Assembly: GCF_907164575.1 (NCBI RefSeq)
Contig: NZ_CAJQYY010000011.1
Span: 121,076 to 185,075, forward strand
Reading direction: 5' to 3'
Length of the DNA: 64,000 nucleotides
From: Paraburkholderia gardini
GTDB lineage: Bacteria; Pseudomonadota; Gammaproteobacteria; Burkholderiales; Burkholderiaceae
Both the position numbers and the translations under genes were made by a program. Under the pieces are notes generated by a model. It did not search any database, was not told the DNA's origin, and saw only the letters and a program-made list of their open reading frames with translations. This document shows positions 1 through 8,345 of this stretch, piece by piece. Positions within the stretch are counted from its first letter, which is position 1, and every line of letters begins with the position of its first letter.

Positions 1-1
1 T

Positions 2-451
2 CCGAGAGAACAGCGCGGAGCACTCGCCAGACTTGCCGCGCGTTTCATCGTGCCCATCATGGCCGACGAAGCAGTGACAGGCCCGGAGGATGCCCTTGAA
101 CTCGTGCGCGGAGCATGTGCGGATGTCTTTGCCTTGAAGATTGCGAAATCCGGTGGCATCTATGGAATGATGCGTACCGCTGCCATTGCGGATGCAGCGG
201 GCGTTTCGCTGTATGGCGGCACGATGCTCGAGGGCAGTATTGGGTCGATTGCATCGGCACACGGGTTCGCTGCTCTCCCGCAACTTGCGTGGGGTACTGA
301 GTTGTTTGGGCCACTCCTGTTGAAAGACGACATCGTCACCGCGCGCCCGCAATACCGGGACTTCGATCTTCATCTGCCAGAAGGGCCGGGTCTGGGCCTG
401 CATATCGATGAAGAAAAGCTCGCTTTCTATCGTCGCGACAAAAGTAGCTGA
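2..451 (+). CDS. catB: Muconate cycloisomerase, C-terminal part (gene enters from the left edge)
   Basis: The reading frame is open from base 2, so the 5' part lies outside the window. The product would convert cis,cis-muconate to muconolactone in the catechol branch of the beta-ketoadipate pathway, in the cytoplasm. Visible enolase-superfamily features are PIMADEAV (metal-binding acidic strand), KIAKSGG (C-terminal barrel lysine) and GTMLEGSIG near the end, all typical of the muconate-cycloisomerase branch. The stop is at 449-451. catC follows 93 bp downstream, which supports this call over the related mandelate racemase or dipeptide epimerase families. A chloromuconate cycloisomerase cannot be excluded from the C-terminus alone. 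The catechol dioxygenase catA is not between catB and catC here. Confidence 0.9.
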   Translation, partial: PREQRGALARLAARFIVPIMADEAVTGPEDALELVRGACADVFALKIAKSGGIYGMMRTAAIADAAGVSLYGGTMLEGSIGSIASAHGFAALPQLAWGTELFGPLLLKDDIVTARPQYRDFDLHLPEGPGLGLHIDEEKLAFYRRDKSS

Positions 452-544
452 GCGCTCGGACAAACCGGCGGCAACCACTTGGGCCCGTTCCGGTTGTTGT
501 TCAGCTGGATCTGAGAGATCTCCACTTTTTCTGTTGAGAAACCC

Positions 545-823
545 ATGCTCTATCTCGTAAGAATGGATGTGCACCTGCCCCACGATATGCCGGTGGCTCA
601 GGCCGACGAAATCAAGGCAAGAGAAAAGGCGTACTCACAGGAGCTCCAGCGCCAGGGCAAGTGGCAACAGCTACATCGCGTTGTCGGTGAGTATGCGAAC
701 TACAGCGTTTTCGATGTCGACTCGCACGACGAATTGCATACGATCCTTTCAGGTCTGCCGCTGTTTCCTTTTATGACCGTGAAGGTGACTGCGCTCGCAC
801 GTCATCCGTCGTCCATCCGCTGA
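545..823 (+). CDS. catC: Muconolactone delta-isomerase
   Basis: This 92-residue protein matches the usual length of muconolactone isomerase, a small ferredoxin-like-fold enzyme that forms decamers and converts muconolactone to beta-ketoadipate enol-lactone. Family hallmarks are the start MLYLVRMDVHLP, the stretch ADEIKAREKAYSQELQRQGK, the central GEYANYSVFDVDSHDELH and the end LPLFPFMTVKVTALARHPSS. It lies 93 bp downstream of catB on the same strand and is probably co-transcribed with it. The next pathway step (enol-lactone hydrolase) is not in the window. Confidence 0.95.
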   Translation: MLYLVRMDVHLPHDMPVAQADEIKAREKAYSQELQRQGKWQQLHRVVGEYANYSVFDVDSHDELHTILSGLPLFPFMTVKVTALARHPSSIR

Positions 824-920
824 AGCGGCAACGGTTGCCATGAATCGTGACGCCGGGGGCACCGCGATCCGTCCGCTTCAGGCGTTCTCGTGCACCGGGC
901 ATGCCCATACCCTGGTATGA

Positions 921-1007
921 TTTTCGTTTGCGCTCAACCTGCGGATTGCCACGCCTGACGAAGCGTGTGCGATGCTCCAGGTCAAGGGCGGCGACAACGT
1001 CGCGTTC
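921..1007 (+). pseudogene. Possible C-terminal scrap of a BKACE-type (beta-keto acid cleavage) protein
   Basis: Between catC and the AraC gene there is no intact gene. One plus-strand frame, opened by a TGA at 918-920, reads LNLRIATPDEACAMLQVKGG followed by DNVAF. This resembles how I remember the C-terminus of 3-keto-5-aminohexanoate cleavage (BKACE/DUF849) proteins. The expected stop after the final F is absent and the frame runs on without similarity. This is a weak call based on about 25 residues; the remaining bases of 824-1120 show nothing recognisable. Confidence 0.3.
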
Positions 1008-1120
1008 CAGCCGTTCGGGCGACAGGGCCGGCGGGCTGGGACAGGCACGGGAAGCGGAAGGCGTCGACAGAAACGATGCCGTCTGGAGAGGGCAATGCGT
1101 TTTGATCCGGCGTTCACCAA

Positions 1121-2119
1121 TTGAATCAGTTCTCAGGCACCGTCCCCATATCGCTCGTCAACGGATTTCTGGCGGGCGCCGATCCGGTCGCGATCGAGCG
1201 GATGGCCGGGCAATCCGGCATCCCGTGCGAGCTGCTGCGTGAACCTGCGGCTCGCGTGACGCGGGAGCAGTTTTCGACGCTGTATCGCCGGCTGGCGATC
1301 GAACTCGACGACGAAATGCCTGGCATCTTCAGCCGGCCGCTTCGCAACGGCACGCTGAAGTATCTCTGCCTGAGCCTGCTCGATGCGCCCCGGCTCGAAA
1401 TCGCGATGCACCGGTTCGGCCAGTTCTTCCATCTGATTGTCGATGACTTCAGGCTCGAATCGCGGCGCGAAGGCGCGCTCTGTCACATCGAGCTTGTGCC
1501 GGATCCCGAAGGTCCGGGCTTCGGCACGCTCGGCCGCGAGTTGATGCTGAAGCTCGCGCACGGGGTGGCATCGTGGCTGATCGGCGAGAAGATTCCGCTC
1601 TCCAGCGTGGCGTTCGATTGCCCGCGCCCGGCGCGTGCCGGCGACTACCTCTATCTCTTCCCTGGACCTGTCCAGTATGGTTGCGCGCGCACACTCATGT
1701 CGTTCGATGCGACGTACCTCGATATGGCGATCAGACAGCGCAAACCCGATCTGAAAAAATTCCTCGCGCGTGCGCCTGAGGACTGGATCTTCGTTTCGCT
1801 CGCCGAGCAACTGGTGTGCAACCGCACGCGCCAATACCTTGCAGCGTGTCTGCCGGCGATTCCCACCATCGAAGTCGTCGCGCGACATCTGCATTTTTCT
1901 GTCCGCACGCTGTGCCGGCGGCTCGTTGCGGAAGGCACGACGTTCCAGGCGGTCAAGGACGAAGTCCGTCGCGATATCGCCATTCAACGCCTGACCGGAT
2001 CGACGGACGCGATCGCGTCGATTGCATACGACATCGGCTTCGGCAATACGACCGCGTTTCACCGGGCGTTCCGGCAGTGGACCGGCAGCACGCCGAAGAC
2101 GTACCGCACGATGACCTGA
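1121..2119 (+). CDS. AraC-family transcriptional regulator (OruR-like, with N-terminal arabinose-binding-type domain)
   Basis: This 332-residue protein has the architecture of the AraC subgroup that carries an N-terminal Arabinose_bd-like ligand domain (about residues 15-205) and a C-terminal double helix-turn-helix. The second HTH is clear: AIASIAYDIGFGNTTAFHRA followed by FRQWTGSTPKTYR. The first HTH lies around IEVVARHLHFSVRTLCRRLV. The start is a TTG at 1121; an in-frame TGA at 1103-1105 limits upstream alternatives. Relatives of this subgroup control amino-acid or fatty-acid catabolism. The truncated acyl-CoA dehydrogenase just downstream may once have been its target, but that is inference. 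Confidence 0.88.
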   Translation: MNQFSGTVPISLVNGFLAGADPVAIERMAGQSGIPCELLREPAARVTREQFSTLYRRLAIELDDEMPGIFSRPLRNGTLKYLCLSLLDAPRLEIAMHRFGQFFHLIVDDFRLESRREGALCHIELVPDPEGPGFGTLGRELMLKLAHGVASWLIGEKIPLSSVAFDCPRPARAGDYLYLFPGPVQYGCARTLMSFDATYLDMAIRQRKPDLKKFLARAPEDWIFVSLAEQLVCNRTRQYLAACLPAIPTIEVVARHLHFSVRTLCRRLVAEGTTFQAVKDEVRRDIAIQRLTGSTDAIASIAYDIGFGNTTAFHRAFRQWTGSTPKTYRTMT

Positions 2120-2191
2120 GCGGCGACGCATGCTCCGTCGGCCCCGGGGCATGGCAGAAGATGTCAGCCGCGAGGTGATCCGGTCTCAGAG

Positions 2192-2836
2192 GTGGCCTGC
2201 CTCAATGGGCGCAATCTTGTGCGCTACAGCTACAGCTACGGCTACGGCCCCCCCATCGATGTGACGAGTCTGGGGGTGCAGGTACACGGCGGCATGGGCT
2301 TCATCGAGGAGACGGGCGCCGCGCAGTATTACCGTGACGCACGCATCCTGCCGATTTACGAAGGCACGACCGCGATCCAGGCGAACGACCTGATCGGCCG
2401 CAAGACGGTGCGCGACGGCGGCGCGGTGGCGAAAGCGCTGCTCGCGGACGTCGCGCGGACGATCGGGGCGCTCGGGCGGCACGACACGCCGGCATGCCGC
2501 TCGATGAAGCGCTATCTGGAGCAGGGGCACGATTCGCTCGCGGCGGTGGTCGAGTTCGTGGTGGCCAGTGTGAAGCACGATCCGAACGCGGTGTTCGCGG
2601 GCAGCGTGCCGTACCTGAAGCTCGCGGGCATCGTGCTGGGCGGCTGGCAGATGGCGCGGGCGCTGCTGGTCGCGATGGAGCAGCGTGCGGACGATCCGTC
2701 GTTTTACGGCGCGAAGATCGCGACCGCGCAGTTCTTCGCGGAACACGTGCTGGCGCAGGCGTCGGCGCTTGAAGCGTCGATCGTGACGGCGAAGGGCGAT
2801 GAGGGTGTGCTGGCGCTTGACGCAGATCAGTTCTGA
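2192..2836 (+). pseudogene. Acyl-CoA dehydrogenase, 5'-truncated remnant
   Basis: The 214-codon frame contains only the last third of an acyl-CoA dehydrogenase of the roughly 600-residue type. Recognisable are DVTSLGVQVHGGMGFIEETG, AAQYYRDARILPIYEGTTAI and QANDLIGRK, then the extra C-terminal helical domain (PF12806-type). The N-terminal and middle domains, which bind substrate and most of the FAD, are missing. The first about 20 codons do not belong to the family and include a tyrosine-rich YSYSYGYG stretch. There is no convincing ribosome site at the GTG at 2192. It is therefore a deletion remnant, probably not functional. Confidence 0.85.
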
Positions 2837-2859
2837 CGCTTCAACGCCCCGGGCTTCAC

Positions 2860-2894
2860 ATGCGTGACCGGATCATACGAATCCGGTCACGCAT
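2860..2894. terminator. Bidirectional hairpin terminator between convergent genes
   Basis: A perfect 14-bp inverted repeat (arms 2860-2873 and 2881-2894, sequence ATGCGTGACCGGAT on the left arm) encloses a 7-nt loop. It sits between the convergent ends of the acyl-CoA dehydrogenase remnant (plus) and the DHDPS-family gene (minus). Neither side has a long T-run, so termination strength is uncertain. Confidence 0.7.
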
Positions 2895-2916
2895 CTTCCG
2901 CACGCGATACGCGGGT

Positions 2917-3837
2917 TTAGTGAGCCCAGCGCAGCACCAGCGGGTCGAGTCGTCGGGCGACCTTCAGGAGCCCGTCGCGCACTGCGGGCTGCATTGGCGC
3001 GAGCGGGTGACGCACGGTATCGGACTTGATGACGCCGCCCGCTTTCATCAGGGTCTTGCACGCCGCGAGTCCGCATTGGCGGTTCTCGTAGTTGATCAGC
3101 GGCAGCCATTGCTGATAAAGCTCCGCTGCCTGTTCCGTATCGCCTGACGCGTAGGCGTCCACGATCTTGCGGATGCCATCCGGATAGCCGCCGCCTGTCA
3201 TCGCACCCGTCGCGCCTGCGTCGAAATCGGGAATCAGCGTGATGGCCTCTTCGCCGTCCCACGGGCCGACCACGGCGTCGCCGCCCAGCCTGATCAGCTC
3301 ACGCAGTTTCGATGCGGCCTGCGCGGTCTCGATCTTGAAGTACGACACGTGTTCGATCTCCTTCGCCAGCTTCGCAAGGAACGATGCCGGCATCGGCGTG
3401 CCGGCGACCGGCGCGTCCTGGATCATGATCGGGATATCGATGGCAGCGGACACCTTGCTAAAGAATTCGTGAATGCCGGACTCGCCAACCCGGATCGTCG
3501 CGCCGTGATACGGCGGCATGATCATCACCATCGCCGCACCTGCATCCTGGGCCGCGCGGCTGCGGGCAGCGCATAGGTCGGTGCTGAAGTGCGTCGTCGT
3601 GACGATCACCGGCACGCGGCCCGCGACATGCTCCAGTACCACGTTCTGGACGGTGCTCCGCTCGTCGTCGCTCAGGACGAACTGCTCGGAAAAGTTCGCG
3701 AGAATGCAGATGCCGTTCGAACCGGCATCGATCATGAAATCGATGGCGCGCTTCTGACCGTCAAGGTCGAGCCGGCCGGCGTCGTCGAAAACGGTAGGCG
3801 CGACAGGGAACACGCCGCGATAGATAGGGGTTGCCAT
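2917..3837 (-). CDS. Dihydrodipicolinate synthase-family protein, probable L-2-keto-3-deoxyarabonate dehydratase
   Basis: This 306-residue (beta/alpha)8 lyase of the DHDPS/NAL superfamily acts through a Schiff-base lysine. The lysine is K168 in VSYFKIET, and Y110 in MPPYHG is the conserved proton-relay tyrosine. The start MATPIYRGVFPVAPT and the GPWDGEEAI segment are, as I recall, close to L-2-keto-3-deoxyarabonate dehydratases of the non-phosphorylative L-arabinose pathway, which yield alpha-ketoglutarate semialdehyde. The ATG at 3837 has a good upstream AGGAGA. No other arabinose gene is adjacent; a semialdehyde-dehydrogenase-like gene lies 21 kb away. Another sugar-acid aldolase or dehydratase is possible. 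The 321-bp spacer 3838-4158 holds its promoter region and the icd terminator. Confidence 0.8.
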   Translation of the reverse strand: MATPIYRGVFPVAPTVFDDAGRLDLDGQKRAIDFMIDAGSNGICILANFSEQFVLSDDERSTVQNVVLEHVAGRVPVIVTTTHFSTDLCAARSRAAQDAGAAMVMIMPPYHGATIRVGESGIHEFFSKVSAAIDIPIMIQDAPVAGTPMPASFLAKLAKEIEHVSYFKIETAQAASKLRELIRLGGDAVVGPWDGEEAITLIPDFDAGATGAMTGGGYPDGIRKIVDAYASGDTEQAAELYQQWLPLINYENRQCGLAACKTLMKAGGVIKSDTVRHPLAPMQPAVRDGLLKVARRLDPLVLRWAH

Positions 3838-4101
3838 TGATCAAGTCTCCTGGATAGCTCGATGCGTGCCGTTCGCTCTGAGCGCAGCGGCGACTATACG
3901 GGTGCAGGCGCTGCGTCGTATAGCGAATGCTTTCTATCATGTGATCGCTTTCACGACTTACCCGGTGTCTCGGGTGTCAGTACGAAGGGAGGGAGGGGAG
4001 TGGGTCGCCGGGCGAACACCCGGGATTGCTTCGAACGGAAAAAGCGCACGTGCGGCTTTCGTTGAAGCACCCTTCCAGCGCGGAGCCAGAAGGGTAACGA
4101 C

Positions 4102-4130
4102 CGATACGGCCTGGGATTCAGGCCGTATCG
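4102..4130 (-). terminator. Hairpin downstream of isocitrate dehydrogenase
   Basis: A perfect 12-bp stem (CGATACGGCCTG at 4102-4113, complement at 4119-4130) with a 5-nt loop starts 29 bp past the icd stop on the minus strand. The following minus-strand bases are only modestly T-rich. Confidence 0.65.
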
Positions 4131-4158
4131 TGCGTGCTACAGCAACAACACGACAGCC

Positions 4159-6396
4159 TTACGCCTTGACCGAAGCCAGCGAGGCGTTCAGCGTCTTGCT
4201 CGGACGCATGACGGCGTCGAGCTTTTCGGCGTCAGGGCGGTAGTAGCCGCCGATGTCCGCCGGTTGGCCCTGCACCGCCGACAGTTCGCCGACGATGGTC
4301 TGCTCGTTCGCCGTCAGCTGCTTCGCGAGCGGAGCGAACTGTGCCGCGAGGGCTGCGTCACCGGTTTGCGCGGCGAGTTCCTGTGCCCAGTACATCGCGA
4401 GGTAGAACTGGCTGCCACGGTTGTCGAGCTGGCCGGTCTTCGGCGACGGATTCCGGTTGTTCTCGAGCAGCTTGCCCGTGGCGGCGTCCAGCGTCGTGGC
4501 GAGGATCTTGGCCCTGTCGTTGCCGGTCTTGATGCCCAGATCTTCCAGCGAAACAGCCAGCGCCAGGAATTCACCCAGCGAATCCCAGCGCAGGTGGTTT
4601 TCTTCCACCAGTTGCTTGACATGCTTCGGCGCCGAGCCGCCCGCGCCCGTTTCGTACATGCCGCCGCCGGCCATCAGCGGGACGATGGAGAGCATCTTCG
4701 CGCTGGTGCCGAGTTCCATGATCGGGAACAGGTCGGTCAGGTAGTCGCGCAGGATGTTGCCCGTGACCGAGATCGTGTCGAGGCCGCGGATCACGCGCTC
4801 CAGCGTGTAACGCATTGCACGGACCTGCGACATGATCTGGATGTCGAGGCCTTCCGTGTCGTGATCCTTCAGGTACGTTTCGACCTTTTTGATCATTTCG
4901 GCTTCGTGCGGACGGTACGGGTCCAGCCAGAACACGGCCGGCATGCCGGAGTTGCGTGAGCGCGTGACAGCGAGCTTGACCCAGTCGCGGACCGGCGCGT
5001 CCTTGACCTGGCACATGCGCCAGATATCGCCTGCCTCGACGTTCTGCACGAGCAGCACTTCGCCCGTCGCGATGTCGACGATGCGCGCTTCGCCGGCTTC
5101 CGGCACTTCGAACGTCTTGTCGTGCGAGCCGTACTCTTCAGCCTGCTGCGCCATCAGGCCGACGTTCGGCACCGTGCCCATCGTCACCGGATCGAAATTG
5201 CCGTTCGTCTTGCAGAAGTTGATGATTTCCTGGTAGATGCGGGCAAACGTGCTTTCCGGGATCACCGCCTTCGTGTCCTTCGGACGGCCGTCGGCGCCCC
5301 ACATCTTGCCGCCGATACGGATCATGGCCGGCATCGACGCGTCGACGATCACGTCGTTCGGTGCATGCAGGTTCGAGATGCCCTTTGCCGAATCGACCAT
5401 CGCCAGTTCCGGACGGTGTTCGTGGCACGCGTGCATGTCGCGGATGATTTCCTCGCGCTTCGAGCTCGGCAGCGTTTCCAGCTTTTCGTACAGGTTGACG
5501 AGACCGTTATTGACGTTCACGCCGAGTTCGTCGAACAGCTTGCCGTGCTTCTCGAACGCTTCCTTGTAGAAGATCTTCACGGCATGGCCGAACACGATCG
5601 GGTGCGAGACCTTCATCATCGTCGCCTTCACGTGCAGCGACAGCATCACGCCCGTCTTGCGCGCGTCTTCCATCTGTTCTTCGTAGAAGTCGCACAGCGC
5701 CTTCTTGCTCATGAACATGCTGTCGATGATCTCGCCGTCGAGCAGCGACACCTTCTGCTTGAGGACGATCGTCTTGCCGCTCTTCGTGACGAGTTCCATC
5801 TTCACGTCGCGGGCACGGTCGATCGTCATCGACTTTTCGCCGTGGTAGAAGTCGCCATGCGTCATGTGCGCGACGTGCGTGCGCGAAGCCATGCTCCACT
5901 CACCCATGCTGTGCGGGTTCTTGCGTGCGTAGTTCTTCACGGCGGCCGGCGCGCGGCGATCCGAGTTGCCTTCGCGCAGCACCGGATTCACGGCGCTGCC
6001 GAGGCAACGCGAGTAACGCTGACGGATTGCCTTTTCGGCTTCGGTCTTCGGCTCTTCGGGGAAGTCCGGCACCTTGTAGCCCTTGCCCTGCAGTTCCTTG
6101 ATCGCGCTGACCAGCTGATGCACCGAAGCGCTGATGTTCGGCAGCTTGATGATGTTCGTATCCGGCAGCAACGTGAGACGGCCCAGCTCGGCCAGGTTGT
6201 CCGGCACGCGCTGTTCTTCGGTCAGGAATTCCGGGAACTCACCCAGGATGCGGCCAGCCACCGAGATGTCGCTGGTCGTGACCCGGATTCCAGCCGGCGC
6301 GGTAAACGTGCGGATGATCGGCAGGAAAGCACTGGTCGCCAGCAGGGGCGCTTCGTCGGTGAGGGTGTAGATAATCGTGGGTTGCTGGGTACTCAT
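4159..6396 (-). CDS. icd: NADP-dependent isocitrate dehydrogenase, monomeric type
   Basis: The 745-residue length and sequence match the monomeric, about 80-kDa isocitrate dehydrogenase that oxidatively decarboxylates isocitrate to 2-oxoglutarate with NADP in the TCA cycle. The substrate-binding segment [17 protein letters not shown] lies near residues 132-148. [20 protein letters not shown] and the C-terminal GRYYRPD-like end ([20 protein letters not shown]) are also diagnostic. The frame extends upstream to 6732, but [20 protein letters not shown] at 6396 is the family start. It stands alone as a transcription unit, 167 bp downstream of the squalene-synthase-like gene on the same strand. 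Confidence 0.96.
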   Translation of the reverse strand: MSTQQPTIIYTLTDEAPLLATSAFLPIIRTFTAPAGIRVTTSDISVAGRILGEFPEFLTEEQRVPDNLAELGRLTLLPDTNIIKLPNISASVHQLVSAIKELQGKGYKVPDFPEEPKTEAEKAIRQRYSRCLGSAVNPVLREGNSDRRAPAAVKNYARKNPHSMGEWSMASRTHVAHMTHGDFYHGEKSMTIDRARDVKMELVTKSGKTIVLKQKVSLLDGEIIDSMFMSKKALCDFYEEQMEDARKTGVMLSLHVKATMMKVSHPIVFGHAVKIFYKEAFEKHGKLFDELGVNVNNGLVNLYEKLETLPSSKREEIIRDMHACHEHRPELAMVDSAKGISNLHAPNDVIVDASMPAMIRIGGKMWGADGRPKDTKAVIPESTFARIYQEIINFCKTNGNFDPVTMGTVPNVGLMAQQAEEYGSHDKTFEVPEAGEARIVDIATGEVLLVQNVEAGDIWRMCQVKDAPVRDWVKLAVTRSRNSGMPAVFWLDPYRPHEAEMIKKVETYLKDHDTEGLDIQIMSQVRAMRYTLERVIRGLDTISVTGNILRDYLTDLFPIMELGTSAKMLSIVPLMAGGGMYETGAGGSAPKHVKQLVEENHLRWDSLGEFLALAVSLEDLGIKTGNDRAKILATTLDAATGKLLENNRNPSPKTGQLDNRGSQFYLAMYWAQELAAQTGDAALAAQFAPLAKQLTANEQTIVGELSAVQGQPADIGGYYRPDAEKLDAVMRPSKTLNASLASVKA

Positions 6397-6563
6397 CGCG
6401 TGTCTCAAGAACAGAAAACAGGGTGGGGAAAGCCGCCGGCTGCGCGTAGCCCGGCACCAATGACCGAATTTTGCCTGATTTTGCGCGGGGCCTGAACCGG
6501 GCCCCGTACGGCAAACGCAAAACGCAAATTTTACCTGCAGACGGGGAAGGGCGTGTGAAAGTG

Positions 6564-7643
6564 TCAACGAGCCCGTGGCGGCGGGGCGGCGAGGCGGCTT
6601 TCGATCCGGCTCATCAGACTGCCGGTCCAGCGACGGATGAGCCTGTCCGATGCGACGGCCGGTATCGAATACGCAATGACCTGGTACACCCTGTTGCGTC
6701 TGACCTTCGAGACTTTCGCGGGGTCGAGCCACGCGTCGTTATCGACGAGCAGCAGCAATGTATCGAGTCCAATCACGACAGGCCACAGGCAGGCGAGCCG
6801 CAACCGCACCGAATGCGCGGGAATCGCGAGCGTGTATTCGATCGCTTCACGAAAGAGATCGAGCGTTTTGCGGACCAGCTCGAACATCAGCGGCTGGGCG
6901 CGTACCGAACTTTGGGGCAGTAGCAGGTCCTCGGGGCTCAGGCGCGCTTCGTCGAGCATCGTCGACGGAATGTAGCAGCGGCCGATGCGCAGGTCCTTGC
7001 CGCAATCGCGCAGCACGTTGGTCATCTGAAGCGCCTTGCCGAAACGCACGCCGCGGTTCAACGTCACGTCCGGCTGACCCCTGAGCGTGCCTGGCATGTG
7101 CGCCCAGGTCATCTTCGTCCAGAATTCGCCGACGCAGCCAGCCACCAGATACGTATACCTGTCGAGTTCCCCGAATTCGTGCAACGCAACGATGCGTCCC
7201 GACGATTCGTCCGGAAACGTGCGCAGATCGAATTCCATGCCCTCGGTCAGCGTCGTGACGATCTCGCGTACCGCGTCGCGATCGGATTCACCCAGTTGAG
7301 CCAGCACGTCGAGCGCGGGGCCGAGCGATTCGAGCAGGACTTTTTCATCCGGGTGAGTTTGCCGGGTCGCCACTTCGACCGCCATGCGTTCCAGACGATC
7401 GTCGTCTCCGCCCACACCATTCGCGCCGTTCACCTGCTCACGCAGCGCAAGCAGCATTTGCAGCCGTTGCCCCGGCGCAATCAGCGATGTATCCGCAATC
7501 GTGTCCGCGGCGCGCGCCAGCAGGTACGCGAGACCGATCGGATCGCGCATGCCGGCGGGCAATACGCGCAGCGTGAGGTAGAAGGAGCGTGAGACGCCCT
7601 TCAAAAGCGGGCCGAGGAGAAAGGCCCGGGCAGGATTGCGCAT
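6564..7643 (-). CDS. Squalene/phytoene synthase family protein (farnesyl-diphosphate farnesyltransferase-like)
   Basis: This 359-residue trans-isoprenyl head-to-head condensing enzyme has the first aspartate-rich motif DTIADT at about residues 47-52, after [20 protein letters not shown]. The family signature [11 protein letters not shown] lies at 165-175 and the second acidic motif LRDCGKD at 211-217. The long C-terminal part after residue 290 is like squalene synthases of the ERG9 type rather than HpnC/HpnD. The substrate would be farnesyl diphosphate and the product squalene for hopanoid or related lipid synthesis; product identity is inferred. No hopanoid genes (hpnC-E, shc) are adjacent. 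Confidence 0.85.
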   Translation of the reverse strand: MRNPARAFLLGPLLKGVSRSFYLTLRVLPAGMRDPIGLAYLLARAADTIADTSLIAPGQRLQMLLALREQVNGANGVGGDDDRLERMAVEVATRQTHPDEKVLLESLGPALDVLAQLGESDRDAVREIVTTLTEGMEFDLRTFPDESSGRIVALHEFGELDRYTYLVAGCVGEFWTKMTWAHMPGTLRGQPDVTLNRGVRFGKALQMTNVLRDCGKDLRIGRCYIPSTMLDEARLSPEDLLLPQSSVRAQPLMFELVRKTLDLFREAIEYTLAIPAHSVRLRLACLWPVVIGLDTLLLLVDNDAWLDPAKVSKVRRNRVYQVIAYSIPAVASDRLIRRWTGSLMSRIESRLAAPPPRAR

Positions 7644-7875
7644 AGGGTGTTCGGATCAGGATGGGAAAGCGACGCTGCCGAATTGTACCTGGCAAACCGT
7701 TTCTCCTCAGCCTCACGTGTTCCGCACCCGGCACCGTGCGGCGATCCGATGCCCCGGTTCTCCGGTTCGAAGGAGGCCAGGCGCGGGGCGTGCTGCTTCC
7801 TTCGTGCCCTTACGTCTGGCGGCGTGGTCGAGGAACACACGGCCACGCCTGACAGCCTCAAGGGCCCGACGATAC

Positions 7876-8289
7876 TCAGGCCAGACCGAATAGCACGGGC
7901 TGACCGTGCGCATCGAATGGAATGAACATGCCGATCGACCCGGTTTTGATCGACTCCACCATCCTGTTTAACGGCGCTTCCGCGTCTTCAGTCCGCGGCG
8001 CACACCCGTTTTGACCCGAGAGCGCCGCGACGAAGACGATTGCCCATTCCTGGAGAACCTGTCGCGATTCTTCGAGCAGATCGCTAAACGTGCCGAGTTC
8101 CTCGGGCGTCTTGTCCACGCACATCAGCGGTATCAGTGCGCCACCCTTACCCGCTTCGAAGCGGGCCCGTTCTTCAGGTGTGCAGTCAGCGGGCAACTCG
8201 ACCGCGGTAAACACGAATAGCAAGCGCTGGGGTTCGGGTTGTTGCCGCGCGACGCGAACCAGCTCATCAAAACTCGAAATACTTGTCAT
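7876..8289 (-). CDS. Conserved protein of unknown function at the end of the nar operon
   Basis: The 137-residue protein begins MTSISSFDELVRVARQQPEP and continues QRLLFVFTAVELPADCTPEE. It contains CVDKTPEEL and ends in GMFIPFDAHGQPVLFGLA. It has no signal peptide or membrane segment. I remember similar small proteins in Burkholderiaceae labelled as a ribonucleotide reductase alpha subunit, but none of the catalytic features of that enzyme are visible, so I do not adopt that name. It lies 56 bp downstream of narK on the same strand and could be the last gene of the nitrate operon. Function unknown. The 232-bp spacer 7644-7875 shows no gene. Confidence 0.75.
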   Translation of the reverse strand: MTSISSFDELVRVARQQPEPQRLLFVFTAVELPADCTPEERARFEAGKGGALIPLMCVDKTPEELGTFSDLLEESRQVLQEWAIVFVAALSGQNGCAPRTEDAEAPLNRMVESIKTGSIGMFIPFDAHGQPVLFGLA

Positions 8290-8345
8290 CGATCATCCAT
8301 GTGGTGTCGTGTCGGCAGCGCGCGGCAAGCTGGCTGTTCATTCCG

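Noticed and set aside
1133..2152. 339-codon minus-strand ORF opposite the AraC gene
   Set aside because: Arg-rich shadow frame; the plus strand has clear AraC domains.
5122..6495. 457-codon plus-strand open frame
   Set aside because: It is antisense to isocitrate dehydrogenase, rich in His/Arg/Val typical of reverse-strand shadows of high-GC genes, and has no recognisable motifs.
6397..6732. 112-codon upstream extension of the isocitrate dehydrogenase frame
   Set aside because: It overlaps the squalene-synthase-like gene and has no family similarity; the conserved start [12 protein letters not shown] is at 6396.
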